64,000 nt of DNA from Dysgonomonas sp. BGC7 (GCF_001261735.1 NZ_CVRP01000010.1:395562-459561), one strand, 5' to 3'. Shown: positions 35,783 to 44,555, counted from the stretch's first letter. A program made the numbers and translations. The notes: generated by a model from the letters alone, not told the origin.

Positions 35783-37012
35783 TTGTCTAACAAGAAAACA
35801 ACTTTAGTTTTGAAAATATTAATCATCATAATCTCTCTTTGTATAGGCACGATTTCTATTGTTGCTCAAAATACCGTTTTAGAGAAACGAATTACTGTTG
35901 TAATAAAGAATATGCCAATGGATAAAGCTGTAGAAAAAATTGCAGCTGAAGCCGGAATCCATGTATCGTACTCCAGCGATTTGTTTAGCGATTGTGATGT
36001 TGCAAACATAGAGGCAAAAGATCATATGTTGCTTACCGTTCTCAACAAACTGTTCGAGCCCTACAAAATAGCTTATACTGTTCATGCCGGACAATTAATC
36101 ATCTATCCGAAAAAAACAATAATAGTAAAAGAATATACCATACGAGGTTCTTTTTGTAACAGCGACACACACGAACCAATATCTTACGCTACATTACAAA
36201 TAAAAGGAAAACCCAAAGGAGTAATAGCAGACCACGAAGGCTATTTCGAATTTACTATTTCAGAACTGGAACTTACCGATAGTCTGACAGCTTCTTGTCT
36301 GGGATATGAGAGACGCACATTCAGCTCCGATTCTCTATTAGTAAAACCAGAAATTATAATAAGCCTGAAAGGTAAATCACTAGAAATAGATCCCGTTACA
36401 GTAGAAGCCGTAAACAGCCAAATAAAGAAATATAAAAAAGCAGGCAACCGCAGTTGGTTTACCACCGGATCTATGTATCTGGATACACACGGACAACAGG
36501 TTGCATTATACATAGAGAATAAAAAGAAAGAGAATGGATATATACGCACGATAAGCTATCATTTGTCAAAAAACGGAAATGTAGAAGCTCCATTCCGGGT
36601 GCGTATACTCGAACAGGACATTATCTCCAAAGCACCGGGCAAAGACTTACTGCAAGAGATATTAGTGGTACAACCTCCGCAAAATACTGACGGATGGTAC
36701 GATGTAGATCTTACGGAATATAATATATCAATACCTGACAATGGCTTTTTTGTAGCTATACAAGGCGTATTTCCTAACGATTACAGTTATTATGCAAACG
36801 ATTCGGGAGCGATAGAAAGAGGTAAACGCAACACAAAGGGAAACGATGACTTCAGTCCTAAATCTATACATTATGGACAACGTATCAACTACTCGGGTAA
36901 AGGAGGAAGTAACACATGGCATTATTCGCTATCCCATCAATGGTTTCAGATGGAGAAAGATAATTATAGTGTAAAGATTTCTGCAGAAATCGGAATATAT
37001 TCAGATAAGTAA
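35783..37012 (+). CDS. barrel-less STN + carboxypeptidase-regulatory-like exported protein; TTG start
   Basis: Exported protein of 409 aa with the front end of a TonB-dependent transducer but no plug or barrel. Signal peptide 1-29 (ISIVAQ), STN domain at about 35-110 (VVIKNMPMDKAVEKIAAEAG, LLTVLNKLFEPYKIAY), carboxypeptidase-regulatory-like domain at about 118-205 (IRGSFCNSDTHEPISYATL), then a ~200-residue C-terminal beta-rich module (FRVRILEQD, WYDVDLTEYNISIPDNGFFVAIQG) of a type I know from other Bacteroidetes exported proteins but cannot assign a ligand. The start must be TTG at 35783 or a later TTG, because a stop codon lies two codons upstream and the first ATG falls inside the STN domain. 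Its position after fecR suggests it is the periplasmic input to FecR. Confidence 0.8.
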   Translation: MSNKKTTLVLKILIIIISLCIGTISIVAQNTVLEKRITVVIKNMPMDKAVEKIAAEAGIHVSYSSDLFSDCDVANIEAKDHMLLTVLNKLFEPYKIAYTVHAGQLIIYPKKTIIVKEYTIRGSFCNSDTHEPISYATLQIKGKPKGVIADHEGYFEFTISELELTDSLTASCLGYERRTFSSDSLLVKPEIIISLKGKSLEIDPVTVEAVNSQIKKYKKAGNRSWFTTGSMYLDTHGQQVALYIENKKKENGYIRTISYHLSKNGNVEAPFRVRILEQDIISKAPGKDLLQEILVVQPPQNTDGWYDVDLTEYNISIPDNGFFVAIQGVFPNDYSYYANDSGAIERGKRNTKGNDDFSPKSIHYGQRINYSGKGGSNTWHYSLSHQWFQMEKDNYSVKISAEIGIYSDK

Positions 37013-37074
37013 TCGTTCCAACCTTTCAGGTACCAAGATTGGGATGAAGAAAAAAGATTTTAAAAATTAAGATT

Positions 37075-38100
37075 ATGAAACATATCGGTTTACTATGCTT
37101 AATAGCCATTTGCATATGCCTCTGTCGGGGACAAGCATATGCGCAATGCGACAATACATTGGTGGACAAAGCCATTTCGCAAAGCGGAACCAACGCCGTA
37201 TATCTGCGCGAATTTAAAGTAAGATTCGACGGCTTGGAAAAAGGCAAAATACCTTTGGCCAGATACCTAGTCTTGTTAAGTAAAAATACTACATACAGAT
37301 TTAATGTGTGTAATGCTGAAGGTTTCGAAGGTAAAGTTGTATTGCAACTATACCTGAAAGATAAACTAGAGAGAAGTACATTCGATTCTAAAAAGAACAA
37401 AGATCTACAACGCTTCGATTTCACTCCTGACAAAGCAGCAACTTATGAGGTAGTAATGTCTTTCGCCGAAGGCAAAGCAGGATGTGCAGTAGGCATACTA
37501 TCCATGCTATCCGACAAAGATATTACACTCGACAAAGACAATCAAGACGAGTTGGATATATTATATGCTAATGCCGACAACCCGGTAGTTATATATGATG
37601 ATGAAGACGATTTTGCCGATATTGATGTAGAAATAGATAACGGCACTATTACCCGTGCAGAAGGTGTAAATTACATTATCCATCCACAGGAAACAGGAAC
37701 AGCGTTATTAACAATACGTGTTCTCAACCGTAATGGTACTCTCAGAGAGTTTAAACAGAAAAAATATGCTGTATTTGCTATGGATAAGCCTTATGCAGCT
37801 ATACGTGGAGCAGAAAATAATATAGTGATAGACAAACAAGAACTTATTACATCGGGACGTATCGATCTATGGTTTTCAGAAAACATGAAATGTAATTATC
37901 AAATTATATCTTTTATTCTATCCGACAAAAATGACCTTATCAGTGGAATAAGTTCCACCTCTTCTAAATTCTCGAAATCGCAAAAAGAGTGGCTAAAAAA
38001 ACAACCGGAAGGTACACGCCTCTATATAAAAAACATAAAGGCAAGAACTGCTGATCATGTAGTAATGGATATAGCTCCTATAGACTTTGAGATAAAATAA
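37075..38100 (+). CDS. exported protein with GldM C-terminal-like (D3-D4) domains
   Basis: Secreted protein of 341 aa with a signal peptide (1-24, ending QAYAQ) and no membrane helix. Residues about 152-240 (LDILYANADNPVVIY, VEIDNGTITRAEGVNYIIHP) and 242-341 (IDKQELITSGRIDLWF, FSKSQKEWLKKQPEGTRLYIKNIKAR) read like the third and fourth periplasmic domains of GldM/PorM, the type IX secretion/gliding motor subunit, without its cytoplasmic and transmembrane parts. The first ~130 residues, with three Cys, are unassigned. It lies between the STN protein and the VIT/vWA receptor on the same strand, so a periplasmic scaffold for that system is plausible; a direct link to type IX secretion is not shown. 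Confidence 0.7.
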   Translation: MKHIGLLCLIAICICLCRGQAYAQCDNTLVDKAISQSGTNAVYLREFKVRFDGLEKGKIPLARYLVLLSKNTTYRFNVCNAEGFEGKVVLQLYLKDKLERSTFDSKKNKDLQRFDFTPDKAATYEVVMSFAEGKAGCAVGILSMLSDKDITLDKDNQDELDILYANADNPVVIYDDEDDFADIDVEIDNGTITRAEGVNYIIHPQETGTALLTIRVLNRNGTLREFKQKKYAVFAMDKPYAAIRGAENNIVIDKQELITSGRIDLWFSENMKCNYQIISFILSDKNDLISGISSTSSKFSKSQKEWLKKQPEGTRLYIKNIKARTADHVVMDIAPIDFEIK

Positions 38101-38198
38101 CCGATTAACTTAAGCAATAATAAGTAAAAGAGAAAATTAAATGTCGTATTTTCAAGCTATAACAAACAGTGAATATTATACTTGGATAGACAACAAAT

Positions 38199-38211
38199 AG
38201 GTCTGAGACCT
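38199..38211 (+). repeat. short palindrome before the VIT/vWA receptor gene
   Basis: AGGTC, 3-nt centre, GACCT, 16 bp upstream of the start codon at 38228. In the mRNA it could form a small hairpin near the translation start or act as a binding site. No T-tract follows. Confidence 0.3.
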
Positions 38212-38227
38212 TAGAATCTATTTAATT

Positions 38228-41200
38228 ATGAAAAAAATAAAAGATATGAAATTAAGAACTTTATATATACTATTGTTTCTACTGATGGGAACTGTAGCAT
38301 TTGCGCAAGAGATGCGCGTTGTCTCAGGTGTAATAAAAGATAGCAGCGATGAACCTATCATTGGTGTTACTGTAGTACAAAAAGGGACTACAAATGGTAC
38401 TGTTACGAATCTCGATGGATATTATGAGATCAAAGCCCCGTTAGGCAGCACTCTGCTATTTTCGTTCATAGGGATGAAGCCCTCAGAGATGAAAGTGACT
38501 ACCTCGAATTCAAAACCGACAGGCGGCTCTGTGCCTAGTGCAATTCTCCCAATCCAAGTTACAGCACCTATAGCTGTTTCTGAGACTCCTGAGGCAGAAA
38601 CTAAATCTGATGAAGATAAAGTAAAACCCAAAGAAGTACAACCAAGCCGCGAAGACCAGTCTCTATCGCCTTACTTCCTGATAAGGAGCAACTCTCCAAA
38701 AGAATCGGAGATGCCATTAAAAAACACAGAAGTAGAAGTAAGCATAGCCGGAGTTATAGCTGATATTTGTGTAAAGCAGATATATATCAACCAAAGTAAA
38801 AATACACTGGAGGCTGTATATGTATTTCCCGGATCGACAAGAGCAGCTGTATATGGTATGGCTATGACTGTAGGAAACAGACGTATAGATGCAAAAATAA
38901 AAAAGAAGGAACAAGCACGCAAAGAATACGAACAAGCCAAATCGGAAGGAAGATCCACTACCCTGCTCGAACAGCATCGTCCGAACGTTTTTCAGATGAA
39001 TGTTGCTAACATATTACCCGGAGACACAATTGTTGTAGAAATGAAATATACGGAACTTCTTGAACACGAAAAAGGAATATATGAGTTTGTTTACCCCACA
39101 GTAGTAGGTCCTCGATATAGCGAATCGGGAGAACAATGGGTAGATAAGACTATAGATATGTTTTTCAATCAGAATATGCCACAGTTTTCTATTAAGACTA
39201 CCGTTCAGGCAGGTATGCCAATACAAAAAATAAGTAGTCCTTCACATAGTCTGACCATAGAATCGCCTTCTGCCGATCAAGCAATAGTATCGTTATCGAA
39301 TCCCGAAGATAATCAGGGAAACAAAGACTATATTCTGCAATACGAACTGCAAGGAGGAAAAGTAGAATCGGGCTTATTGCGCTACGAGCATGGAGATGAA
39401 AACTTTTTCTTATTAATGATGCAGCCTCCTAAAAAACCTACTTTGGATCAGATACCTCCTCGCGAATATGTTTTTATTGTCGATGTATCGGGCTCCATGC
39501 ACGGTTTTCCGTTAGATGTATCGAAAAGATTGATCCGCAACCTCATCTCTTCGCTTCGTCCTACCGACAAGTTTAATGTAATGCTATTTGAATCGAGTAA
39601 CCAAATGCTATATGATAAATCGGTAGCTGCAACAGAAAACAATATAGATAAGGCTATAAAAGTCATCAATCAGCAAAAAGGTAGCGGCAGCACACAGTTA
39701 TATGCAGCCGTGAAAAATGCAATGAATTTTAACGAAACCGAAGGCTTTTCACGTACTTTCATAATTGTTACCGATGGTTTTGTCACAGTAGAAAAAGAGG
39801 CGTTCAACTATATCCGTGAAAATCTGAATAAAGCAAACTTATTTCCTTTCGGAATAGGGACGAGTGTAAACCGTTATATGATAGAAGGTCTTGCTAATGC
39901 GGGAATGGGCACTCCTTATATTGTTACCAACCACACACAGGCAGAAGCCATAGGAAAGAAAGCGATAAAAGAAATTTCAGAGCCGGTACTGACAAATATT
40001 TCTATAGACTGGGGCTACTTCGATGTGTATGATGTAGAGCCGGTAGCTATCCCCGATGTGTTTTCGGAGCGTCCGATGCTTGTATATGGAAAATATAAAT
40101 TACCAGCAGACGGAACAATAACCGTTAGCGGTATAGCAGGCAATTTGAGATATGAACAAAAATTCGACGTAGACAAAGCCCGTGTAGAAAACAATCAGGC
40201 ATTGCGTTACCTTTGGGCACGTAATCAAATACGCTACATCGACGATTATGCCCAATACTACGAAGGTAGTATAAATGGATGGAGAGACATTTATGGCAAT
40301 CACACCAGAACAACGAGCCAAATAGAACGGGTAACCAATCTGGGACTAAAATATAATCTACTGACTCAGTACACTTCTTTTCTTGCTGTAGACGATGTAG
40401 TGAGAAATGTCCCTGAATATAAGAAATCAACTCCATCTTATAGTAGTAGTTCTACACCACAAACTGTTACATCTCCTAATATACAACTATCGGAAAACCA
40501 AGCAAATCTGGAAGAAGTTGTTGTTGTCGGTTATGGTACAACCCGAAGAGATGGCCTCACAAGTAGTACTTCCAGTATATCCGGCAATGAAATATCTGGT
40601 TCGGTATCACACGTTTTGCAAGGAAGAGTTGCAGGATTGCAAATTACTCAAACATCCGGAGAGCCGGGAAGTCCGGCAAGAGTCCGTATCAGAGGAGCTA
40701 GTTCTATTATAGACAACAACACTCCATTAGTGATACTTGACGGAGCACCTATAGAATACAATGATTTTTCACGTATAAACTCAAATGATATAGAAAGTAT
40801 CACTATACAAAAAGATGCTTCTGCTGCAGCAATATACGGATCTAAAGCTGCTAATGGAGTATTGATAGTGACAACTAAAAATCCTAAACATCAGAAACAT
40901 TCCATCTCATATTCTTCATCTTTTTCTATCGACAACCCTAACAAATTGCCAAAGAAACAGAGCGAATATACCCAAGGACGTCCTGTAAACGGAACTCCAG
41001 TATGGAATAAAGAAAACGAATCGTTTAGTTGGGGGCCTAGTGTAAGCTCTGTAAATGCACCAACATATAATGCATTCGATATTTTAGAAACAGGATATAC
41101 AATTAAAAACCATCTGACATTGACCAGAAGGAATGACGATATTCATTATACTCTAAAATTAGGGAATAATACACAGCAAGGCTTTATCCCTAAATCTAAA

Positions 41201-43135
41201 TTAAATGAGACTTCATTCGGACTTAAAGTAGGAGGGCAATGGAGCAAAAAACTAAAATTCGATATAGACCTCAATTATAAAAATACAAATGGTAAACGTT
41301 TGCAACATGGATATAATATGTCCGGATTTATGCAAGGTATTCTTCTTTCTCCGCCAACATTCGACAATAGAAAAACAACTTTAGCGGATGGAAGCCAAAA
41401 TACAGCAGGCACTGCCAGTGACAATCCTTACTGGACTACAGAAAACAACCCATTCAAAGATGAGACGAATCGTTTTGTAGGAAATGCAAATTTCTCCTAT
41501 AAATTATTCGACTATTTGACTCTCGGATATGCTATAAACGGAGAGTATATGACAGGAGAAGCAAGCACAGCCCTGAATAAGAGCTCAATCTATATTCCTA
41601 CCGGTCATATTATGAACAGAGATGAAAAATTCAAGGCTTTGCAGCCTAAGTTTACTGTACAATTCGACAAAAACTTCGACAACATTGGAGTTAATGCGAT
41701 GGTCGGACATGAATATAATAATACCAAACGTACTATCGACCGTATAGATGGATATGATTTAGTAAAAGCAGGTGATTATAATATTATTAACGCTATCACT
41801 ATTAATCCTTACAATCAATCGTTCAGACGTCATTCGAATGCTGTATTCGGAAAGGCGGCAGCTAACTACCTCAGGAAGTTCATGCTAGAAGCAGCTATGA
41901 GAAGTGAATGGAGTTCTATTAGCGACAAAACATTGTTTTCCCCTTCGCTGGGCATAGCAACTAACTTGCACGAAATGTTCTATAGCGAGCTATTCTCCAA
42001 TATCAAAATATCTGCAAATATTTCGAAAGCAGACAAGGAGATTCCTCTGTATGTAGATCCTGTATATTTCAATTCTGCGATTTATAACCTCAATGACGGT
42101 ACACAACATTTCGAAAGCAGAGAAATAATTGTATCCGATGATCTGAAACCAGAGAATATAGTAAACTACAGCATAGGTGCAGAAATAGGGATGTGGAACA
42201 ACCGCGTGTCACTATCTGGCTCTATATATTGGAAAAAAGCAAAAGATCAATTATTGCCGGTACAGGTATCACCAACTGCTATACGTTTCGATAATTATGG
42301 CTCATTTAAAGCACATGGGCTGGAAATAGAATTATCTGCTTATATTATAAACAATAAAAATTTCAAATGGAACAGTCGCCTTATATTCTCCCGCGAACGT
42401 AATAAAATAACTAATCTTGAAGGTAAAAATCTAATGCTGGCAGGAATAGAAAATGCAGCAGGGTCATATGCGATAGAGGGTCAGCCTCTGGGAGTAATAT
42501 ATGGCACAGCCTACAAACGTGATGCACAAAGGCGTATGATCATAGGAAGTGACGGGTTTCCTGTTGTAAACGAAGAACTTCAGATTCTGGGAGATCCTAA
42601 TCCTGATTGGCAGCTAGGATGGGCACATTCAATCGAATACCGCAGACTTTCATTGTCTTTACTGTTTGATTTCAAAAACGGTGGAAAGATGTGGAATGGT
42701 ACGAAGAACATGATGAACTATTATGGAACGTCACAGTACTCTGCCGACCATCGTAATACGACAAATTACATTTTCCCGGGAGTATTTGCCAACGGACAAG
42801 AAAATAATATTCCTGTTAATTTCTATGGAAACAATCTTGACGAAAATCGTTGGGTACGCTATGGACGTTATGGTGTAGGAGAAGACGCTATAGAAAATGC
42901 AAGTTATATCAAACTGAGAGAAATAACATTAAGTTATCGTATTCCGTTACGTATATCGAACAGACAAACATGGCTAAAAACGTCTGTGTATGCTACTAAT
43001 ATATTACTATACAGTAAATATAAAGGTATAGATCCGGAGACTAATCTTACAGGGTCATCCAATGGCTTCGGATTAGACTACTTCAATGTTCCGGGCACAC
43101 GTAGTATAGGTATGTCGCTCAATTGGGAATTTTAA
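38228..43135 (+). CDS. VIT-vWA-SusC fusion: TonB-dependent receptor with inter-alpha-trypsin-type insert
   Basis: A 1635-aa composite protein. Signal peptide 1-26 (GTVAFAQ), carboxypeptidase-regulatory-like domain about 30-92, Pro/Glu-rich linker 93-145, VIT domain about 147-300 (NTLEAVYVFPGSTRAAVYGM, NVFQMNVANILPGD), vWA domain about 411-590 with a complete MIDAS (D419, S421, S423 in DVSGS; T489; D516 in VTDG), a VIT/vWA-type tail ending NLLTQYTSFLAVDD near 721, Ser/Thr linker, LEEVVVVGYG at 761-770, plug about 775-885 (LQGRVAGLQI, LVILDGAPIEY, IQKDASAAAIYGSKAANGVL) and a SusC-type barrel ending in GMSLNWEF. In an ordinary SusC the regulatory-like domain leads straight into the plug; here ~670 residues sit between them. 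No STN domain and no SusD follow. By SusC topology the VIT/vWA part should be periplasmic. A second ATG at 38246 is an equally possible start. Confidence 0.92.
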   Translation: MKKIKDMKLRTLYILLFLLMGTVAFAQEMRVVSGVIKDSSDEPIIGVTVVQKGTTNGTVTNLDGYYEIKAPLGSTLLFSFIGMKPSEMKVTTSNSKPTGGSVPSAILPIQVTAPIAVSETPEAETKSDEDKVKPKEVQPSREDQSLSPYFLIRSNSPKESEMPLKNTEVEVSIAGVIADICVKQIYINQSKNTLEAVYVFPGSTRAAVYGMAMTVGNRRIDAKIKKKEQARKEYEQAKSEGRSTTLLEQHRPNVFQMNVANILPGDTIVVEMKYTELLEHEKGIYEFVYPTVVGPRYSESGEQWVDKTIDMFFNQNMPQFSIKTTVQAGMPIQKISSPSHSLTIESPSADQAIVSLSNPEDNQGNKDYILQYELQGGKVESGLLRYEHGDENFFLLMMQPPKKPTLDQIPPREYVFIVDVSGSMHGFPLDVSKRLIRNLISSLRPTDKFNVMLFESSNQMLYDKSVAATENNIDKAIKVINQQKGSGSTQLYAAVKNAMNFNETEGFSRTFIIVTDGFVTVEKEAFNYIRENLNKANLFPFGIGTSVNRYMIEGLANAGMGTPYIVTNHTQAEAIGKKAIKEISEPVLTNISIDWGYFDVYDVEPVAIPDVFSERPMLVYGKYKLPADGTITVSGIAGNLRYEQKFDVDKARVENNQALRYLWARNQIRYIDDYAQYYEGSINGWRDIYGNHTRTTSQIERVTNLGLKYNLLTQYTSFLAVDDVVRNVPEYKKSTPSYSSSSTPQTVTSPNIQLSENQANLEEVVVVGYGTTRRDGLTSSTSSISGNEISGSVSHVLQGRVAGLQITQTSGEPGSPARVRIRGASSIIDNNTPLVILDGAPIEYNDFSRINSNDIESITIQKDASAAAIYGSKAANGVLIVTTKNPKHQKHSISYSSSFSIDNPNKLPKKQSEYTQGRPVNGTPVWNKENESFSWGPSVSSVNAPTYNAFDILETGYTIKNHLTLTRRNDDIHYTLKLGNNTQQGFIPKSKLNETSFGLKVGGQWSKKLKFDIDLNYKNTNGKRLQHGYNMSGFMQGILLSPPTFDNRKTTLADGSQNTAGTASDNPYWTTENNPFKDETNRFVGNANFSYKLFDYLTLGYAINGEYMTGEASTALNKSSIYIPTGHIMNRDEKFKALQPKFTVQFDKNFDNIGVNAMVGHEYNNTKRTIDRIDGYDLVKAGDYNIINAITINPYNQSFRRHSNAVFGKAAANYLRKFMLEAAMRSEWSSISDKTLFSPSLGIATNLHEMFYSELFSNIKISANISKADKEIPLYVDPVYFNSAIYNLNDGTQHFESREIIVSDDLKPENIVNYSIGAEIGMWNNRVSLSGSIYWKKAKDQLLPVQVSPTAIRFDNYGSFKAHGLEIELSAYIINNKNFKWNSRLIFSRERNKITNLEGKNLMLAGIENAAGSYAIEGQPLGVIYGTAYKRDAQRRMIIGSDGFPVVNEELQILGDPNPDWQLGWAHSIEYRRLSLSLLFDFKNGGKMWNGTKNMMNYYGTSQYSADHRNTTNYIFPGVFANGQENNIPVNFYGNNLDENRWVRYGRYGVGEDAIENASYIKLREITLSYRIPLRISNRQTWLKTSVYATNILLYSKYKGIDPETNLTGSSNGFGLDYFNVPGTRSIGMSLNWEF

Positions 43136-43148
43136 TTCTCTTTTCTAT

Positions 43149-43187
43149 AAAAAATAAGGCTCGCTTTTTATGCGAGCCTTATTTTTT
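43149..43187 (+). terminator. strong rho-independent terminator ending the VIT/vWA operon
   Basis: AAAAAATAAGGCTCGC (43149-43164) and its exact complement (43172-43187) form a 16-bp stem with a 7-nt loop and T-tract, 13 bp after the stop codon. Confidence 0.93.
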
Positions 43188-43220
43188 ATATGAAGAAATT
43201 CATATTTCCAGCAATTTTAT

Positions 43221-43228
43221 TATTTTTG
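43221..43228 (+). promoter_or_regulatory. candidate -7 promoter element for the Cys-rich lipoprotein gene
   Basis: TATTTTTG matches TAnnTTTG exactly, 22 bp upstream of the ATG at 43251 and just downstream of the operon terminator, so this gene probably has its own promoter. Confidence 0.45.
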
Positions 43229-43250
43229 GTTTATAAAAAGCAATTTACAA

Positions 43251-43502
43251 ATGAGACTTTTCTTAATTAAACTACTGATAATAATATCCGTAATACTACT
43301 ATTTAGCGGCTGTGCTATTATTAATTCTCTACTAGGATTCGATAAATGCAGTTATCCTGGTTGTGAAAACCAATGCACTAACGACTGTAATTATTGTACT
43401 ATCCATTGTAACAGTTATAATATCGCTCCTGATTTGGAGAAGAAAGTAGGCAAGTCGATAGATAAACAATTGGAACGTTATAAAAATGATCAGAAAAAAT
43501 AA
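43251..43502 (+). CDS. small Cys-rich lipoprotein, possible zinc-binding
   Basis: Lipoprotein of 83 aa, family not recognised. The signal peptide ends in LLFSGC. The mature part has six further Cys in about 20 residues, spaced C-x4-C-x3-C-x3-C-x2-C-x3-C (CSYPGCENQC then YCTIHC), with a His next to the last Cys. This resembles small zinc-ribbon-like modules of the form CxxxGC...YCxxH and suggests metal binding or disulphides in the envelope. A basic C-terminal helix follows (KKVGKSIDKQLERYKNDQKK). It has its own -7 element and lies between two transcription units; no functional link to its neighbours is evident. Confidence 0.72.
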   Translation: MRLFLIKLLIIISVILLFSGCAIINSLLGFDKCSYPGCENQCTNDCNYCTIHCNSYNIAPDLEKKVGKSIDKQLERYKNDQKK

Positions 43503-43554
43503 GTTTGGATAGGAACAAATATATATACATATTTACTACCCAAAATAGAAAAAT

Positions 43555-44469
43555 ATGAAGACTCTATATGAACAGATTATTGATGTAGATAAAATAGCAT
43601 CAAGTAACAGCACAGAAAATATTGCAGAAATAATATCTTTTGGCAAGAAAGAAATGATGAGTTCAGCATCACAGGATACAAAACGAACTTTACTTTTAGC
43701 TATTGACATACAAAACGACTTTATGGAAGATATAGGTAGCCTTGCTGTACAAGGGTCGAAAGGTGATGTAGAACGTCTGACACGATGGATATATAAAAAT
43801 ATAGAACACCTCACTCAGATAATATGCAGTTTAGATAGTCATTCTATTGCTCAAATATTTCATGCAGGATGGTGGACTGACGAGAATGGAAATCAACCTC
43901 CTCCATTTACAATTATTACATACGAAGATGTAGCAAAAGGTAAATGGTTGGCTGTTAATGGAGAAAATGCCAGATCGTTGGAATATGTCAAAAACTTGGA
44001 ATCGAAAGGACAAAAACAGCTATGTATATGGCCTTACCATTGTTTAGAAGGAACTAAAGGAGCCAAACTAGAAAGTGAATTTACAAAGATGATATATTAC
44101 CACTCGTCTGCTCGCAACAGCACTCCTCTTCTGATTCCGAAAGGGCAGAATCCGTTTACTGAAATGTATGGAATAATAAAAGCAGAGTATGACAAAGATA
44201 ACTATATAAACCATCCTGTACTAGATGCCATAAAAATGTTTGATGAAATATATATAGCAGGAGAAGCTTCCAGTCATTGTGTATTAGCATCAACGGAACA
44301 AATATTAGAATATCTTTCCAACAACGGGTATTCCACTGCACATATAACTATTTTAGAGGACTGCATGTCTCCAATCACAGGCTTTGAAGATATTACCAGA
44401 TTATCTTTTGACAGATTAAGAGATAAATATGGAATCAAAATACAAAAATCGACAGAAATTAGTCTATAA
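43555..44469 (+). CDS. nicotinamidase/isochorismatase-family cysteine hydrolase
   Basis: Cytoplasmic hydrolase of the isochorismatase superfamily, closest in motif to nicotinamidases, 304 aa. The catalytic triad is D51 (LLLAIDIQNDF), K196 (LIPKGQNPF) and C242 (ASSHCVLAS); the metal-binding Asp/His set is present as D94 and H96 (SLDSHS) and H103. It is longer than typical PncA (~200-215 aa), with a ~40-residue N-terminal extension and an enlarged middle segment. Likely reaction: amide hydrolysis of nicotinamide or a related compound. No signal peptide. It lies on the plus strand 52 bp after the Cys-rich lipoprotein and converges with PUL3; it does not look functionally tied to the PULs. Confidence 0.85.
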   Translation: MKTLYEQIIDVDKIASSNSTENIAEIISFGKKEMMSSASQDTKRTLLLAIDIQNDFMEDIGSLAVQGSKGDVERLTRWIYKNIEHLTQIICSLDSHSIAQIFHAGWWTDENGNQPPPFTIITYEDVAKGKWLAVNGENARSLEYVKNLESKGQKQLCIWPYHCLEGTKGAKLESEFTKMIYYHSSARNSTPLLIPKGQNPFTEMYGIIKAEYDKDNYINHPVLDAIKMFDEIYIAGEASSHCVLASTEQILEYLSNNGYSTAHITILEDCMSPITGFEDITRLSFDRLRDKYGIKIQKSTEISL

Positions 44470-44484
44470 AAACATTCCTTTTTA

Positions 44485-44538
44485 AGGATATAAAAAAGAC
44501 GTGAAATATTAATCTATCCCACGCCTTTCTTATATCCT
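44485..44538. terminator. bidirectional terminator between convergent genes
   Basis: AGGATATAA at the left edge pairs with TTATATCCT at the right edge, and inner AAAG/CTTT and CGTG/CACG continue the stem with one A/C mismatch and a small A-rich bulge. It serves the hydrolase gene (plus) and the end of PUL3 (minus). Confidence 0.85.
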
Positions 44539-44555
44539 ATCACACTATCGTGATC

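Noticed and set aside
28494-38211. A shared operator suggested by GTCTCA/TGAGAC at 28494 and AGGTC/GACCT at 38199
   Set aside because: The half-sites differ in sequence and spacing and are short enough to arise by chance.
38671-38977. Overlapping minus-strand open frames opposite the VIT domain
   Set aside because: Composition is what the reverse of the VIT coding sequence would give, two such frames overlap each other, and neither has a start context or homologous motif.
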